A stretch of 64,000 nt of DNA from Arthrinium phaeospermum (GCA_006503535.1 QYRS01000010.1:2294001-2358000); one strand, 5' to 3'. Positions 33,238 to 45,434 are shown, counted from the stretch's first letter. Numbers and translations are program-made. The notes: a model not told the origin generated them from the sequence alone.

Positions 33238-34389
33238 TCAAACCCGAAACCGGAACCCATCATCAAAATCCTCCTCATCGTCCTCGTCCTCGTCCTCATC
33301 TTCCTCACTCTCCTCCGCCAACCCCCCATTCTCTTTACCAGTCGCCGCCTTCGTCTTCCCAGAACCGCCGTCGACAGCAGCCCCCCGGAGGTTGGCCATG
33401 CTCCCCTTGCGCAGCTCCTCCCGCTTCTCCTTGAGCTTCCGCACCCGCGCCTCGAGCTCCTCCATCTCGTCAAATTCGTCCTCTAGGGCCCGCGTCGCGT
33501 CCTCGCGCTCATCCGCGATCTCGGCGTCGAACCGCAGCTTGCGCCGCTCGTGCTCCTCCTCCTGCGACTTGGCCGCCACCTGGTCCGCCGTCAAGGCCGG
33601 CGCCGAGATCACTGCATCGGCGGCACCGCTGCTGGGGTTGGGCACGGCGGAAGGAGGCGGCGGCGTGGGCTCCGCGTCGTTGGCGATCTCGGCTTCGAAC
33701 AGGGCCCACTCGGCCTCGTCGATGGACTTTTGCGTAGCATCTGCTGCTGTCGTAGCAGTCGTAGAAGTAATAGCAGCAGCTGAAGTAGGACCCTTGGCCC
33801 CATGAGACGTATTCGGCGTCGAGCTATGTTCGGACCCGGACCCGATCAGGGGCGAGCGGCCGTTGAGCTGCGGCGTGGCGGGCCGTGACGGTATCGCGAT
33901 CTCGACGCCCTTCTCCGGCGCGTTGGACGTCCGCCGCGTCAGCGAGGGCGGTGTGTTGCTCGCCCTCTCCTCTGCCCCCGTCGACCCCGTATCCGTCCTG
34001 CTCTTCTTCTTCCTCGCGGCATCCTCGCCGGCGGCAGCACCCTCAGCTTCGTCCATATCTATATCGTCCTCGTCGGCGCCATGTTTCCTCTTGTGGTTGA
34101 TCGTCGTGGTTGTTGTGGTGATGGTGTTTGTTGTGTCGGTGGTTTCTGTGGGTGCCGCGGCGGGTCTAGAAGAAGAAGTGGACGACGTGGATGCTTGGGA
34201 TTGTTGAAGGGCGGTCAGCTTTTGTCGGTGGGCCGCGGACCGCAGGTGGCCGTCCCAGAGCGACTCTGATTTGATGGCCTCGTGGCAGAGCTTGCACAGC
34301 AGTTTTCCGGCGTCGCTGTAGGCGGCATGGGGGTGCTCGATGCGGTTGGCGGCACGATGAGCACGCAACAGCGAGCGAGCATCCGACAT
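33238..34389 (-). CDS. ZNF830/CCDC16-like C2H2 zinc-finger protein
   Basis: A single exon of 383 residues from the ATG at 34389 (MSDARSLLRAHRAANRIEHP). The zinc finger is residues 32-54 with C32, C35, H48 and H54 (CKLCHEAIKSESLWDGHLRS, then AAHRQKL), the U1-type finger of the ZNF830 family. A long Ser/Thr/Ala-rich linker has an NLS-like ARKKKSRTD. Then come the conserved segments DEAEWALFEAEIAND and a coiled coil (about 300-350, EEEHERRKLRFDAEIADERE). The tail is acidic, encoded by a GAG/GAC repeat. Animal ZNF830 associates with spliceosomal complexes, so a nuclear RNA-processing role is likely. Confidence 0.85.
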   Translation of the reverse strand: MSDARSLLRAHRAANRIEHPHAAYSDAGKLLCKLCHEAIKSESLWDGHLRSAAHRQKLTALQQSQASTSSTSSSRPAAAPTETTDTTNTITTTTTTINHKRKHGADEDDIDMDEAEGAAAGEDAARKKKSRTDTGSTGAEERASNTPPSLTRRTSNAPEKGVEIAIPSRPATPQLNGRSPLIGSGSEHSSTPNTSHGAKGPTSAAAITSTTATTAADATQKSIDEAEWALFEAEIANDAEPTPPPPSAVPNPSSGAADAVISAPALTADQVAAKSQEEEHERRKLRFDAEIADEREDATRALEDEFDEMEELEARVRKLKEKREELRKGSMANLRGAAVDGGSGKTKAATGKENGGLAEESEEDEDEDEDDEEDFDDGFRFRV

Positions 34390-35496
34390 GACGGCGTTGC
34401 TTTTCGCTGTCCTCGTAATTGTATGGTATGTAGCAGGGGTGGTTCGTATTTCGTATGTATGCTTGGACCAGCACACACAGTCGTCGGAGATTTGAGAAAA
34501 GGACGGTAGGGTTTTTCGGTTCTGGTTCGGGTCGATCGTGATTGATTAGAGAGATGAGGGACAGTCGAGTCGCTGCTCTGATTTTCGTCGTCGCTGAGGC
34601 GGCCGGACGGGGTTTTCTTTTTCAAGTGTTTTTGATCGTTGTTGTTCGGTTGCTATGGGGGCGGTTCATTTCAATAAAGAAAAACCGGGTATGGGCGGTA
34701 TGGCGTCAATGGAGCTGATGTCAGTCTTCGAACAGCTGAGCAGTGACGCTGAATCTCGAATTGGGGAGCAGCTAGCACGCCTAGCTTTCCCCCAGTGGGG
34801 TCGCAACTGTAGCGCTGTGGGGTTCAGCCAATTAGCGGGCAATAACAACCAAATGACAGCTCGGCCTACTGCCTGACTGCCCCTCCACCTCATCTCTCCC
34901 AAGACTCTTCTAGATCTCGGCAGTCAAGGATGCAATCTCGTATTGGACCCCTTCTGCCTCCTGTGCAATGTGTCAATTGAATGTGAACGTGGCCGTCAGA
35001 AAGATTCCAATTCGTGCATACACGTATAAGCCCAAGCCTGGTTATGTATCTAGCGCCGCCCCATATTCAATTCAGAAAACAGATGCTGCTGAATGAGACA
35101 GACACGCACATATCGCTTCTCGTAGCCATCAAGATCAAGATCAAATATCGTGTACCTGTGTGCGTCCAATTATCATACATCATTAATCCATGCAACTCGA
35201 AGCAACGCCCACGTGTGTACCAGCACAAAAAAAACCCAGCCAATTCCAGATACCAGTGAAATCCTTCCCTTCCAAAAACCGCAATAGGCTTGCCCTCGGG
35301 AAATGCAGTAAACGCCCCTTTACGTCCATCTCGTGAGAAACCCCTGTAACGCTTCGCCCAAGCGCGCCCCTTTCCTCATTTCATCATGCACACCAACTCC
35401 AAAACCGCCTGTAAGACGAGGTGTCGCAGCTTCCCGGCAAGCACTCCAAGTCTTAGAGAAAGCCCAATCCCCTCCAGACATGCTGCCCGTGAAGCC
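34390..35496. other. Intergenic, nothing recognised
   Basis: About 1.1 kb including the ZNF830-like promoter (34,390-34,660) and the 3' flank of the next minus-strand gene. No RNA gene or repeat was recognised. Confidence 0.4.
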
Positions 35497-37064
35497 CTAC
35501 ACCACACCTGCCTCCCCCTCCCCTTCTCCCGCCGCCTTCCCCCCAACCCTCTCCCAAAACCTCTTCAACCGCCACACCCGTCCCACCCCCGCCTTCTCCT
35601 CCCACCTCCGAACCCCCTCCGCCCGCTCCCGCACCTCCCCCGTCCAGACCCCGCCGACCCAGCGCCGAAGCCCGTCCTTGAGCCGCTCGCGCTCCACGGC
35701 GCGCTTCTTGGCCACCAGCCCAGGGGCCACCACCACGGCGGCGCTCCCCTCACGGGACTGGGAGGCCCCCGGCACGCACTCCCCGGGCAGCACGCCGCGC
35801 TGCACCAGCGTCTCGGCCGAGGGCCGCAGCGGTAGGCGCCGCGACAGTCGGATCGCCACGAGGTTGCGCGCGAGGCGCCGCGAAATCTGCGTCGTGTGCG
35901 TCAGGAAGATGTGCTTGGCGATCAGGTCCCGCAGTGTCGGCCGCGACGGAGAGAATAGGAGCGGCGGGAGCGACGCCCGGGCGCGACGTAGGCGGAGCAT
36001 GTGCAGCAGCGGGTGAAGGGAGAGCGCGCGCAAGTGGCGGTTAGTCTGCGTCCACCAGTTAGCGATTCGATCATTACCACCTTGGATATGAAAACCAAGG
36101 ACGAAACGTGCACGTGAGTAGCATAGAACCATGAAACAGAGGAGGAGGCAGCACAGGTAAAGAATAGGGGTGATGCGAGTGCATCCTAGTCCAATCCAGG
36201 GGCAGCATGGAGAGCGCCGACGAGAGCGAACCTCATGTAGCGTAGAGTGGCACAGCAGTCAAGGACACCATCCTCGATGTCGTGCAACTCCCACGCGCGC
36301 AAGAGAGCGGACGGAAAACGAGCACGAAAATGTGGGAAATGCTAGAACTTCGGAAAACCCGAATAGGGGGCTGGAGAACAAACAGATCGACCACGTCACT
36401 AGCCGCAGCCATCTTGGGAGACGTAGAAAAACAAGAACCAACAACCTACCCTCGATGTCGCCAGCAAATCGCACACGTCAAGAAAGCTCAGGACATGCAT
36501 GAGCACCTCATTGGGCAGACTATCCAGCTCGAGCATGCTGCCGCCGCTGCTGCTATGGCTACTGCTCCGCCTGTCCGCCGCCGGTCGCTCCACTATCGCT
36601 ATAGCCGAGGATGCTGGTGTTTCCCTGGGCATGGACGTCGCCGGCTTGTCGGCTTTGACATTATCCGCTGCGCCTGATCTAGTACGCGCATCGCATGCGG
36701 GAGGCGCATCTAAGCGACGTGCATGGACGTGAGTCGAGCAAGTCGTTAGCGATGTTACTACGGCTTGGCCCGTTTCTGCCCGCGCATCCCTGGTAAAACC
36801 TCGGTCTGTCATACAGATCGCTGCAGGTAGCCTGCTATAACGGCCTAGATCGCCATCTGTCTGATCTGCCAATCGCGGTGGAGATTGCGGCGAGGAAGTA
36901 TAGGAACTTGGAGGGTTTGCTCCTGAAGTATCTGAGATATCGCTGCTCAGCACAAGGGGTAGGGAGGCATGTTGGGCAGCGCCATGACTCTCTGGCTGTG
37001 AGGTAGCATCATCGCTTTCGGCGTAATAGGCCGGCGATGGCGACAAGGGTCTTGAATCCGTCAT
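35497..37064 (-). CDS. F-box protein with RPEL-like C-terminal segment
   Basis: Exons 37064-36450 and 36045-35497 give 387 residues. The 404-bp intron is long for a fungus, but donor GTAGGT and acceptor ACGCAG join in phase 0 and complete the F-box helix (LDSLPNEVLMHVLSFLDVCD, LLATSR then TNRHLRALSLHPLLH). Residues 1 to about 175 are a disordered Ser/Pro-rich region. After the F-box come LRLRRARASLPPLLFS, a helical stretch, and an RPEL-like segment (RPSAETLVQRGVLPGE, then GLVAKKRAVERERLKDGLRR). The start is the first true ATG; upstream frame is open but ATG-less. Probably an SCF adaptor with unknown substrate. Confidence 0.82.
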
Positions 37065-39135
37065 AGTGAGCGATCTCGATTTGGACCTCTCCTCTGGCGG
37101 AAGTAGAAGCCGGGCACTAAGCGAAACGCTATAGCGCGCCAATGATGTCTGAATTGGACGTCAACGAGCCGTATAAATCTTGATGGATGCTGGATGAGGG
37201 AAGTCGTATTCCCTTCTGGGTAAGGTATGCAGCCGGTAAGCTGCGAACCGATGTTTCGATGTGCCGTGACTGCGGCCGTGGCAGTAACCGTGACAGTGAC
37301 GAGATGGCATGCGCTGCGCCGTGATGAAGGGCAGAGGGGCACTCTTCATCGGCGTTTCGGAGGGATCGGGCTTAGGCTTCCTGCACCTAGCTGACAGCAG
37401 GCTGATTGATGCCAATCCCGAGGTAGGTAGGGGAGAATAGCCAGGTCAGATGGGGGTGGGATGGGATGGGGCGAACAGGCGCGAGCCGCGACAGCGAAAT
37501 GGAGGGTCGTCGCGCGCGTCGGGGGCAATGTCAGTGCCCTGCGCTAAACCCTGGACAGAAGCGACAGCGTGTCGTATCGTTCCGGGTTCTTTCTCCGCCG
37601 GCGGAGGAGCCGTTCCAATATCCGCGAGGCGAGGTCGACCTGAAATACCCTAGTCCGCAGCGCCAGCTGGCCGCTGCTACGACAGTATGCAGATGGCGGC
37701 AAAAGGGACGTAAGAATGTGGCCCAAGAGCGAGGGGAACCGCGATGCGGTCGCGTGTGCCGAGGCCCGCCAAGCCAGTCAATGGTTCATTCCTACAGCTC
37801 ACGCCGCAGATGTGCAGACAGCTCGCTGTGTTGACACCTAAACACCTGTCACCTATCGGTGAAAAGTCAAGGTGTGGATGGTGAGGCGGCGTGGGATGCC
37901 GCTTGTATGTCAGTAAGGTTCCTAAGGTTTAGTCCGTGAGCCAAACACGAATGTCTTTTCAGTGAGTGAGGCGAGGAGGATGGACTGGATGCGGATATGA
38001 AGCTGCGGCGAGGTGAACCCATGTGCAGATGGCTGGAAACAGAAGGTCGAGGCGCAGCGGCGGGGTGATGCCTTGAAGAAGCCAGAGAACGAACGACGCA
38101 TCCAAATGCCTGTTCTTAAGATGCGCGGTTAAGACGATGGAGTCGTCTTCGGACGGGCTGTCAATCCAAGTCCATCAATCAATTGTCCCAAATCAGTCCG
38201 TCGGGCAGTCACCAGTTCACTGATGACGGAGCAAGCAGGTCGCACGTCGCACGTCGTCAAGACGGTGGAGGGGGTTCAAGAGGTGAATGGATCAATCATT
38301 CAGAAAGAAAAGAAGAAGGTCGGTCGGTGGACGTTGGATCCAACGTCTCCTTCGACTCAAGTCCAGACGCTTAATGCGTCACAGGTTCAGTTGATACGAT
38401 CAGTCGGCAGGGATCATGCGGGATGGTTCAGGGCCAAATGGATGCACTACTGCTGACTGGTCCAAGCTGTTTCCCTAACTCTTCCAATTGATCTTGATCG
38501 AGTGCCAGGAATAGCTGATAGAGACACAGTAACGGGGTACTGTGTTTTTGGGGTTTAGTGGGGTGGACTTGGTGCCTGTTTGCTATTTCTGGCGCAAATG
38601 AGGCTAAGACACAGTGCTTCGCAATGCACGACGCACTCTGGGCAGTGGCCAGTAGCACAGCAAGGCCAATTGTAAAACATCAGGACAATTCAAAAGTCGG
38701 CCGACCGGCCGTAGTATGAAACCCGAGGTCTTGGCCAATGTCCAATATTCCAGCCCTTTGGGACCAGCCTATCCAGCCACCATTCGAGTCCAACGGCTTT
38801 TGTGAAGCGTATACCTACGGATATCATGTGGCAAGTTATTAGGTTAGTGCGCGTTAGCAAGACAAATCCATCAGGAAGGCGCGGCTTGTCTGTCACAATG
38901 TCTCGGTGCTGAGTGAGACAGCGACAGTCGATTTTGCCGGTGTGGAGCGCGCGATTAGAGTGGGATTTAACCAGCCGCGCGCGCCCGACCCCAAACCCGT
39001 TTCCCGTCTAATCAGACGAGAGCTAAGACACTTTTCCTTGGCAAAGTCGGTATCAATGTATGTACATCGGGTAGGTACCTACCTACATAATTTGTATGTA
39101 AGCAAGACGGCCAGCTGTCGTCTGCCAGAAATCAC
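37065..39135. other. Intergenic between the F-box gene and the transposon
   Basis: About 2 kb with only short spurious frames. The left part is the F-box gene promoter. A GGTAGGTACCTACCTACATA near-palindrome lies at about 39,070-39,090, just before the element. No gene seen. Confidence 0.4.
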
Positions 39136-39144
39136 GAGATTTGC
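39136..39144 (+). repeat. Left target-site duplication
   Basis: GAGATTTGC abuts the left terminal repeat and is identical to 43999-44007 beyond the right one. An 8-bp reading (AGATTTGC) is possible if the terminal C/G pair is counted in the element. Confidence 0.85.
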
Positions 39145-39196
39145 CGCAAACCCTGTACGGCCCCCCCGCGTTTCCTATACGGCCCCCCCCTAACCG
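39145..39196 (+). repeat. Left terminal inverted repeat of the MULE
   Basis: 52 bp starting CGCAAACCCTGTACGG and ending CCCTAACCG. It matches the reverse complement of 43948-43998 (plus the adjoining G at 43999) except at three positions. Inside, CCTGTRCGGCCCCCCC occurs twice in imperfect form separated by GCGTTT. Confidence 0.9.
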
Positions 39197-42100
39197 AAAA
39201 TAGAAAGAGGAAAATATTATTTTATTTTTTATACTTTCCGATACTTTTAAGCGTAAAATCGGCCCTCGATGTAAGTCTCTCGATACGTATATTTTCGATT
39301 AATCTTTAATAACGCCGCGCCCTTTTATTTAATTAATAATACTATAACGCTATATTTTTTATTTAATTAATAATATATTATATTAATTATTTAATATTAA
39401 ATAAAATATTATTTTATTATTATTATTAAAATACCCCCTTTATAAAATTATATAATATAATAATAATACTTTTATTTAATTAAAAAAGGTATAAATTCGA
39501 ACTTTTTCGTAATAATTTTTAATATTTTACACCCTTTATTTTTAACTTAATTTACCCTTTTTTCGATTATTCCTATTTATATATAATTACTTTATATACC
39601 ACAATTTAATAAACCTTATTATTAATTTAAATAATTTTTTTTATATAATTATATAATATAATAATAATATACCTTTTATTAATTATTAAAAGCTTATTAT
39701 AATTTATTTCGAAAGGGTAAATATAAAAAAAAAACTTAAATTTAAATCTTAGCGTAATTATTTTTTAAACTTTTTATTAATTATATTATTATTTAATATA
39801 AAACTTTTTTTTATTAATTAAACTATATACTTATAAATTAATAAATTATTACTATATTTATATACTTATAAGCGTTCGATTTAATTTAATTATACTAAGC
39901 TTTCGCGTTATATTTTACTATTTAATATATACCGATTTTATTATTTTTAAGGCTAAATTAATATAATTTAATATATATTAAATAATTAATAATAGGTATA
40001 TTACTCGTTAACGTTATTAATATTAAAAAAGTTTATTATTATATATATATAATAATACCGTTTTTTTATATATTATTTATTAAATAAAAAAAAGGCCTTT
40101 ATAATATAATAATAATATTTTTATTTATTTAAAGAAGCGTAAGTTTAAACCTTATCGAGGTTATTTTTTTATTAATAACGAACCTTTTTAATATTATTAA
40201 CCCTTATTAATAATAATAAACGCCCCCCTTTCCTTTTATTAATATTAGAAAAGGTTTACTATTATATATATAATAATAATATTATTATTTTTTATTATTT
40301 ATAAAAGCGAAAAAGTAAAGCTTCGTAGTATAATAATAATATACTTTATTTATTTAAAAAGGCGTAAGTTTAAACCTTATAAAAACTGTTTTTTTATTAA
40401 TAATAACTCTTTTTTAATATTAATAAACTATATATTTTTATTAATACTAAAAAAGGTTTATTATTATATATATATTATCGTAATTAACGTTTAAAATATC
40501 GTATTTTTATTTATTAATTAATATTATATTTATAAAATAATAAAAGTAATAAAAATACTATAAATAATATTTAATTTAGTATTTAAATAAGTTTATTATT
40601 ATATTATAGTATAAGGCCGGTTAATTAATTCTATATTATAATATAATAATAATAATATCTTAACTTTTTTCGCCGATAATAAATTTTAATATTTATCGTT
40701 AATACGGAACGGAATTTTTAATAGTATTTAATATATTTTTAATCGTGTTTAATATATTAAGGAATAAAATATTATATTATAATATAAAATTACGATAGAA
40801 TTAAATAATAAATATATTAATATATAACTTAATTTATTAAATTTAACACGATTTATTATTAACGTTATTATATTTATTATTATTAACTTATTATTAACCA
40901 TTAAACTACCCTATTATATCCGATTATAAGTATATTTATTATTACTATATTTATTAATATTATATTTATTAATATTATATTTATTAATATTATATTTATT
41001 AATTTATTAATTATTACCGCTTTTATTAATTAAATAATTATTATCGTTTTTATTATTTATATAGCCGGCGTTATTTTTATTATTTTAATAACCGGCATTA
41101 CTTTTACTATTTTAATAACCGGCGTTAATTTTATTTTAACTTTAACATCCAACGTTATTTATTATAATATATATTATAATTATAATAATAAAGTTATAAC
41201 TTAATAATCGGTAGGTATAAATATAAGGGGTAATTATTACTTAATTTATTACGAAGCCGGTATATCTTACTACGTAAACCGAATAAATTTACATACTTTA
41301 CGCGAACGTATAATAGTATTATAAAAAAGATTATAACGTTTTGAAATATTAATATATATTATTTAATATGTTATAATAGGGGGTTTAATTAAATTATATT
41401 CGTATTACGGCTAAGTTTTTTAACGTAATTATTAATCGTACGCTTATTATATTATTAAAAGCGCCGATATATTCCTATTACGTTATTTTATTAATTAAAC
41501 GCGAAGGTCTTATTTATATCGTAAACGGCGGTCTTTTAATAATATCGGCTGGAAATAATAATGGTTAAATATATAATAAAACGTAATAATATACATTTAT
41601 ATCGTTTTTATAAATATATTAATATATTATTAATTTTATTTTTAATCGGTAATTAATTTAAATAATTTTTTTAATAATATAAAAATATAATAATCCGAAT
41701 TTTATAATAAAACTATTTATATACTTAAGTAAATAACTTTAAACTTTTTTATTATTTATTATAGTTATAAACCGACTATAAATTAACTTAAACGTATAAA
41801 AACTTATATTATATTTTATATCTTAAAAAAAGTTAAACTTTTTTAAATAAAAAAGGATTTAAAATTTTTCTTTTATTAATTAAGTTATTTAAACCCCTTT
41901 TATTTTTTTTTAAGTAATAAATATAATAGAATAAAAATTTAAAAGCGATACGAGCCGGTTTTTTAAATACTTTTTAATTATTTAATATAATGCTTTAATT
42001 TAGCTAATATTATAAATATTATAGTTATAATAACGTTTAATAATATATTTTATAATTTAATCGATATATAGAATATAATATTTTTTAAAGTATATAATAA

Positions 42101-43040
42101 TTAAATTTTTACGGTTATTTTATTTAAAGAACTTTTTTTATAAAATATTTTATTTTTATTAAAATTATTACTTTTTATTAATATATATATTATCGCTAAA
42201 CTAATAAAATACTATTAACGTTATTAATATATTCGGTTAAAATTAATAGGTATAAACTTTTTAAAACTCGAATTTATAATTATTATTAACGTCTTTTTTA
42301 TAAAGTTATTAAATTTAATAAAAGTAATATTTTAATTAAAAAAACTTTCGATATATTTTTTATTAATTTAGGTAATTAAAATATATTTATTAAGTTTTTT
42401 ATTAATTATTTTACTTACCCTTTCTTTTAAATAGAAATTATTAAGCTTATTATCGTTTAAATTTAAATTTTTATTATTAATATTATTATTATATACGTTA
42501 ATAATTATATTTTTAAAAGGCGAGCTATATTATTTCTTTTTAATATTATAAAAGATGTTTTTTAATATATATTATATAAAATTAGTGTTTAATAATATTA
42601 GGAAAGGCGTAGCGAGTTATTTTTTTAAAATCGGTATTAAAATTATTAATAAATACCCCCGGTTTATAATATTAACCGGCTCGGTCCGGATTTATCGTAA
42701 CTTTATTATATAAAGTTATCGTATTTTTTCGTATACGTTTTTAATTATTTTAATACTTACGCGTATATAATTTCTTTTTCGCGATCAATAAAGGCTTAAG
42801 TAATTGGAAACGTTTTATTAAAAGGGGAAACGCTGAATATTTAGTATAGGGGTATATTAAACTTAGTTTTTAAGTATATTAATAATTATTATTTATATCG
42901 GAAAATTATTAATTTATTAATTTTATAAGTGTTGTTAATGGAGAAAAATTTTAAATTCTTTTTTTAAATATTAATATATTATTTATAAGTTTAGAAAATA
43001 CGTTATATATAGCTTTTTAGATCGTTAGTTTCGCGTTTAA
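39197..43040. other. RIP-saturated AT-rich interior of the MULE
   Basis: About 3.85 kb of sequence dominated by TTA, TAA and ATA. By eye, TG and CA dinucleotides are nearly missing, while CG, CC and GG remain, as expected after heavy C-to-T change at CpA on both strands. No open frame of note survives. The remainder of the transposase gene should have lain here on the minus strand. Confidence 0.88.
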
Positions 43041-43047
43041 TTATATA

Positions 43048-43731
43048 TTAAGTATCGCCGGCCTCTTTTAAATCCCTTAACGCTAAAAAGAAATGTACCG
43101 TCGCTAATAACGTACCGTATTTTTTCTTCCGATCTTGTGCTAGTACGTTTTCGATATCTTTTAGTAAGATCGTAAGCTTTAAGAACGTTAACCTTACCTG
43201 CTCGGCGATATTAAACGAGGTTAACTTCCAGTTGGCGCTTAAGGCCACGATGGTACTTCGTATGGTCGATATAACACCGGCGCGCCGATTAATTGTTAAT
43301 CGACGAGCCTTATCGAACGTTAGCAGTTCGTGATTATGTGTGTTATACGGCTCCGGTAAGTGCTCTCTTGTTCGTACGGAATATTGGTAACTGAACCGCC
43401 ACAGATTATCGTCCGTACTTAGGTTGAGCTTCCCCTTCCAAGCACACTGGGTGGCAGATGTTGATGTGACGCGTCGCCTCGCATTACCTAAACCATCGCG
43501 ACCCTTACCGGCGTTAGAAGGTGCTGTTGAGCCTCTCCTTGAACAGACTAGGTCATAACGTCGGATTTGACCGTTCACATCCTTCTTCTTTGCTGTTCTC
43601 TTCCGAGTAGCAAATCCAGCTCGTGTGGCGGCTAATTGGACGGCGGCAACGGCAGAATCGAGGGTAGGCCATGCCTGATTATACAGCTCATCGTCGAACT
43701 GAGCACACGGAGGGGGGGTCGGTGAGGCCAT
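43048..43731 (-). pseudogene. N-terminal FAR1-type zinc-finger part of a MULE transposase, truncated
   Basis: Open from the ATG at 43731 for 227 codons to a TAA at 43050-43048. Residues 20-45 (AWPTLDSAVAAVQLAATRAG) and the Cys/His set C63 (YDLVCSRRG), C96 (ATQCAWKGKL), H132 and H134 (NTHNHELL) match the FAR1/WRKY-GCM1 DNA-binding domain found before the MULE transposase catalytic domain. No DDE catalytic core is present. The TAA could have come from CAA by a RIP transition, and beyond it the frame has more stops in AT-rich sequence. Upstream the frame stays open without ATG to about 43,779. Confidence 0.75.
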
Positions 43732-43947
43732 CGTCGATAAGGGAACTGATGTTGTTGATGGTACTATCGGTATTTCCAAGGCGCCGGCGAGGTACGTTAC
43801 CTAACGCGAGCGTATTTTACGCGTTGTTTATTTTTTAGCCCGGACCACGTTGAGTTTTTCCCACACGGACCAAGTCCGGCATATTTCTGTACCGCAGATG
43901 TTACTGAAAGTACACCTATATTATATTTTTTGACTATATTCTTATTG

Positions 43948-43998
43948 CGGTTAGGGGGGGGCCGCACAGGAAACGCGGGGGGGCCGCACAGGGTTTGC
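43948..43998 (-). repeat. Right terminal inverted repeat of the MULE
   Basis: Reverse complement of the left repeat. It keeps TGTGCGG and CTGTGCGG where the left copy has TGTACGG and CTATACGG, so the right end is the unmutated version. Confidence 0.9.
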
Positions 43999-44007
43999 GA
44001 GATTTGC
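43999..44007 (+). repeat. Right target-site duplication
   Basis: GAGATTTGC, identical to 39136-39144, directly after the right terminal repeat. Confidence 0.85.
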
Positions 44008-44848
44008 ACCGCGTGCGGAACGTCGTTAGTGGGCGCACGCAAGCGGGTATGTCAGTAAAAAGCGGGATTGCCCCCCGCCTGTCAATTTGTCAAAAGCGCG
44101 CGGGCATGCCTTCCAGAAGGGGCCGCCGCCCGATCCATCACGGGAAAGGGTATTGTATTGTAACCTAGAATACGACACCACATGCCAAATATCTCCATCG
44201 ACACCCTGGTTTGGGGACCAGGGCAAAAAGAAAGTGGGTGCCGCCGCGGGGCCGCGGCCATGCAAAGCACGAAGCAGCAAGAAGGAACGGACATCTCGTT
44301 CCCGGGGCGAAGAAGCAAAAGAGGTAGGTTATGTAGAGAGACACACAGACCATATAGTCGCGTGTGAGTTTCCAATACACGTCGAGATTTTCTCGTCTGT
44401 GCTCTGTTGTAATATTGATCGACGTCGCGGTTTCGCGGTTTTGCCTGTTCACATCTGGCATTGTATTATCGGAGATCCGGCACGTAATGGTAGTCGCCTC
44501 GAGGGGAAGTCGTTCCTTGATTTGATTTGACTTGATGTGTTGTCCGTCGCCCTCATCCATTGGCCATTGGGCAGGTTTCTTGACGGGCGGCGGCGGCGGC
44601 ACTCTTGTCGTTAGGGCTAGGGGCATTTTCTCATCGTCTCAAATCGTCTATACATCTTCACTCAATACTTACCCCCCGACAGCGCTCAATGTCGCATGGC
44701 GCAGTTCGCATATGAACTGGGCGTATACCGGTCAAGGTGAAGTAGCAAGTAGGATGACCGCGGATGAGTTTGGCCGCCGCCGCGGAATCGCTTCAATTGC
44801 CCGCCTAGTTAGTTCACTTGGCCTATGCGATGTACTTATGTAATCACA

Positions 44849-44868
44849 CCCCCCCCCCCCCCCCCCCC
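44849..44868 (+). repeat. Poly-C tract (C20)
   Basis: Twenty consecutive C residues in an intergenic context. The length may be an assembly approximation. Confidence 0.9.
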
Positions 44869-45434
44869 TAAACTGCAACTACCAGCACGCTATGATGCAT
44901 GTCTCATATGTCCGGACTGTCTGGCTAAAAGGCCTTTGGGGATTTAGCCAAGTCAGCCTCAGAAGGCGTGATGATGGCACATATATCTCAAATCTCGGCT
45001 ACCGCGTTGAAGATCGCTTTTCTTCATCAACCGGTTTTACCTTTCCCTGGTCCGACGTACCTTACATGCTGTAAATCATGTTCCAATCCAAGTACTTTAG
45101 ACCTTTGGTTGCCGGTGCAGGCAGATCATGTATGTAACGGCGACGACAAGGAGAATAGGAGAAATAGGAACCTCGTGGCAAAGCCGGAAAAGCAAAAAGA
45201 CCCAGGTTTCTTCCTATCCGCTATTACTGGTGTCCCTCTTTTTTGTTTTGGTTATTCAGTGGCTCGCTTCTTGTTTTGTTGCTGAACACACCAACAGAAG
45301 GGGGTTCGTGGGCCAGACCAAAGGCCGCAGGTCGCATAAGGCCTGCATATTGCCAGGCCGGCCACCTCTCCCACCCTTTTCCCCCCCTCTTGTCGCCACC
45401 CCTACCACCCCGTTTTCTCTGCGATGCAAACCTG

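Larger units (their letters stand above)
39145..43998. mobile_element. Mutator-like DNA transposon (MULE), RIP-inactivated
   Basis: A 4,854-bp element bounded by inverted repeats at 39145-39196 and 43948-43998 and flanked by the 9-bp direct repeat GAGATTTGC (39136-39144 and 43999-44007). A 9-bp duplication, long GC-rich inverted repeats and a FAR1-type zinc-finger protein on the minus strand fit Mutator-like elements such as Hop of Fusarium oxysporum. The interior from about 39,200 to 43,040 is extremely A/T-rich. CpA and TpG are almost absent there while CpG survives, the signature of CpA-directed RIP. The right 0.9 kb is much less mutated. Only the N-terminal part of the transposase frame remains open, so the copy should be immobile. 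Confidence 0.88.

Noticed and set aside
35333..36016. Plus-strand frame of 227 codons, Pro/Ser/Arg-rich
   Set aside because: Antisense to exon 2 of the F-box/RPEL-like gene.
39197..43040. Centromeric or mitochondrial AT-rich DNA
   Set aside because: It is bounded exactly by transposon ends and shows selective loss of CpA/TpG, which fits RIP and not mitochondrial composition.
39145..43998. hAT-type element with an 8-bp duplication AGATTTGC
   Set aside because: Possible from the ends alone, but the FAR1-type zinc-finger protein, long terminal repeats and the 9-bp reading favour a Mutator-like element; no hAT dimerisation domain was seen.
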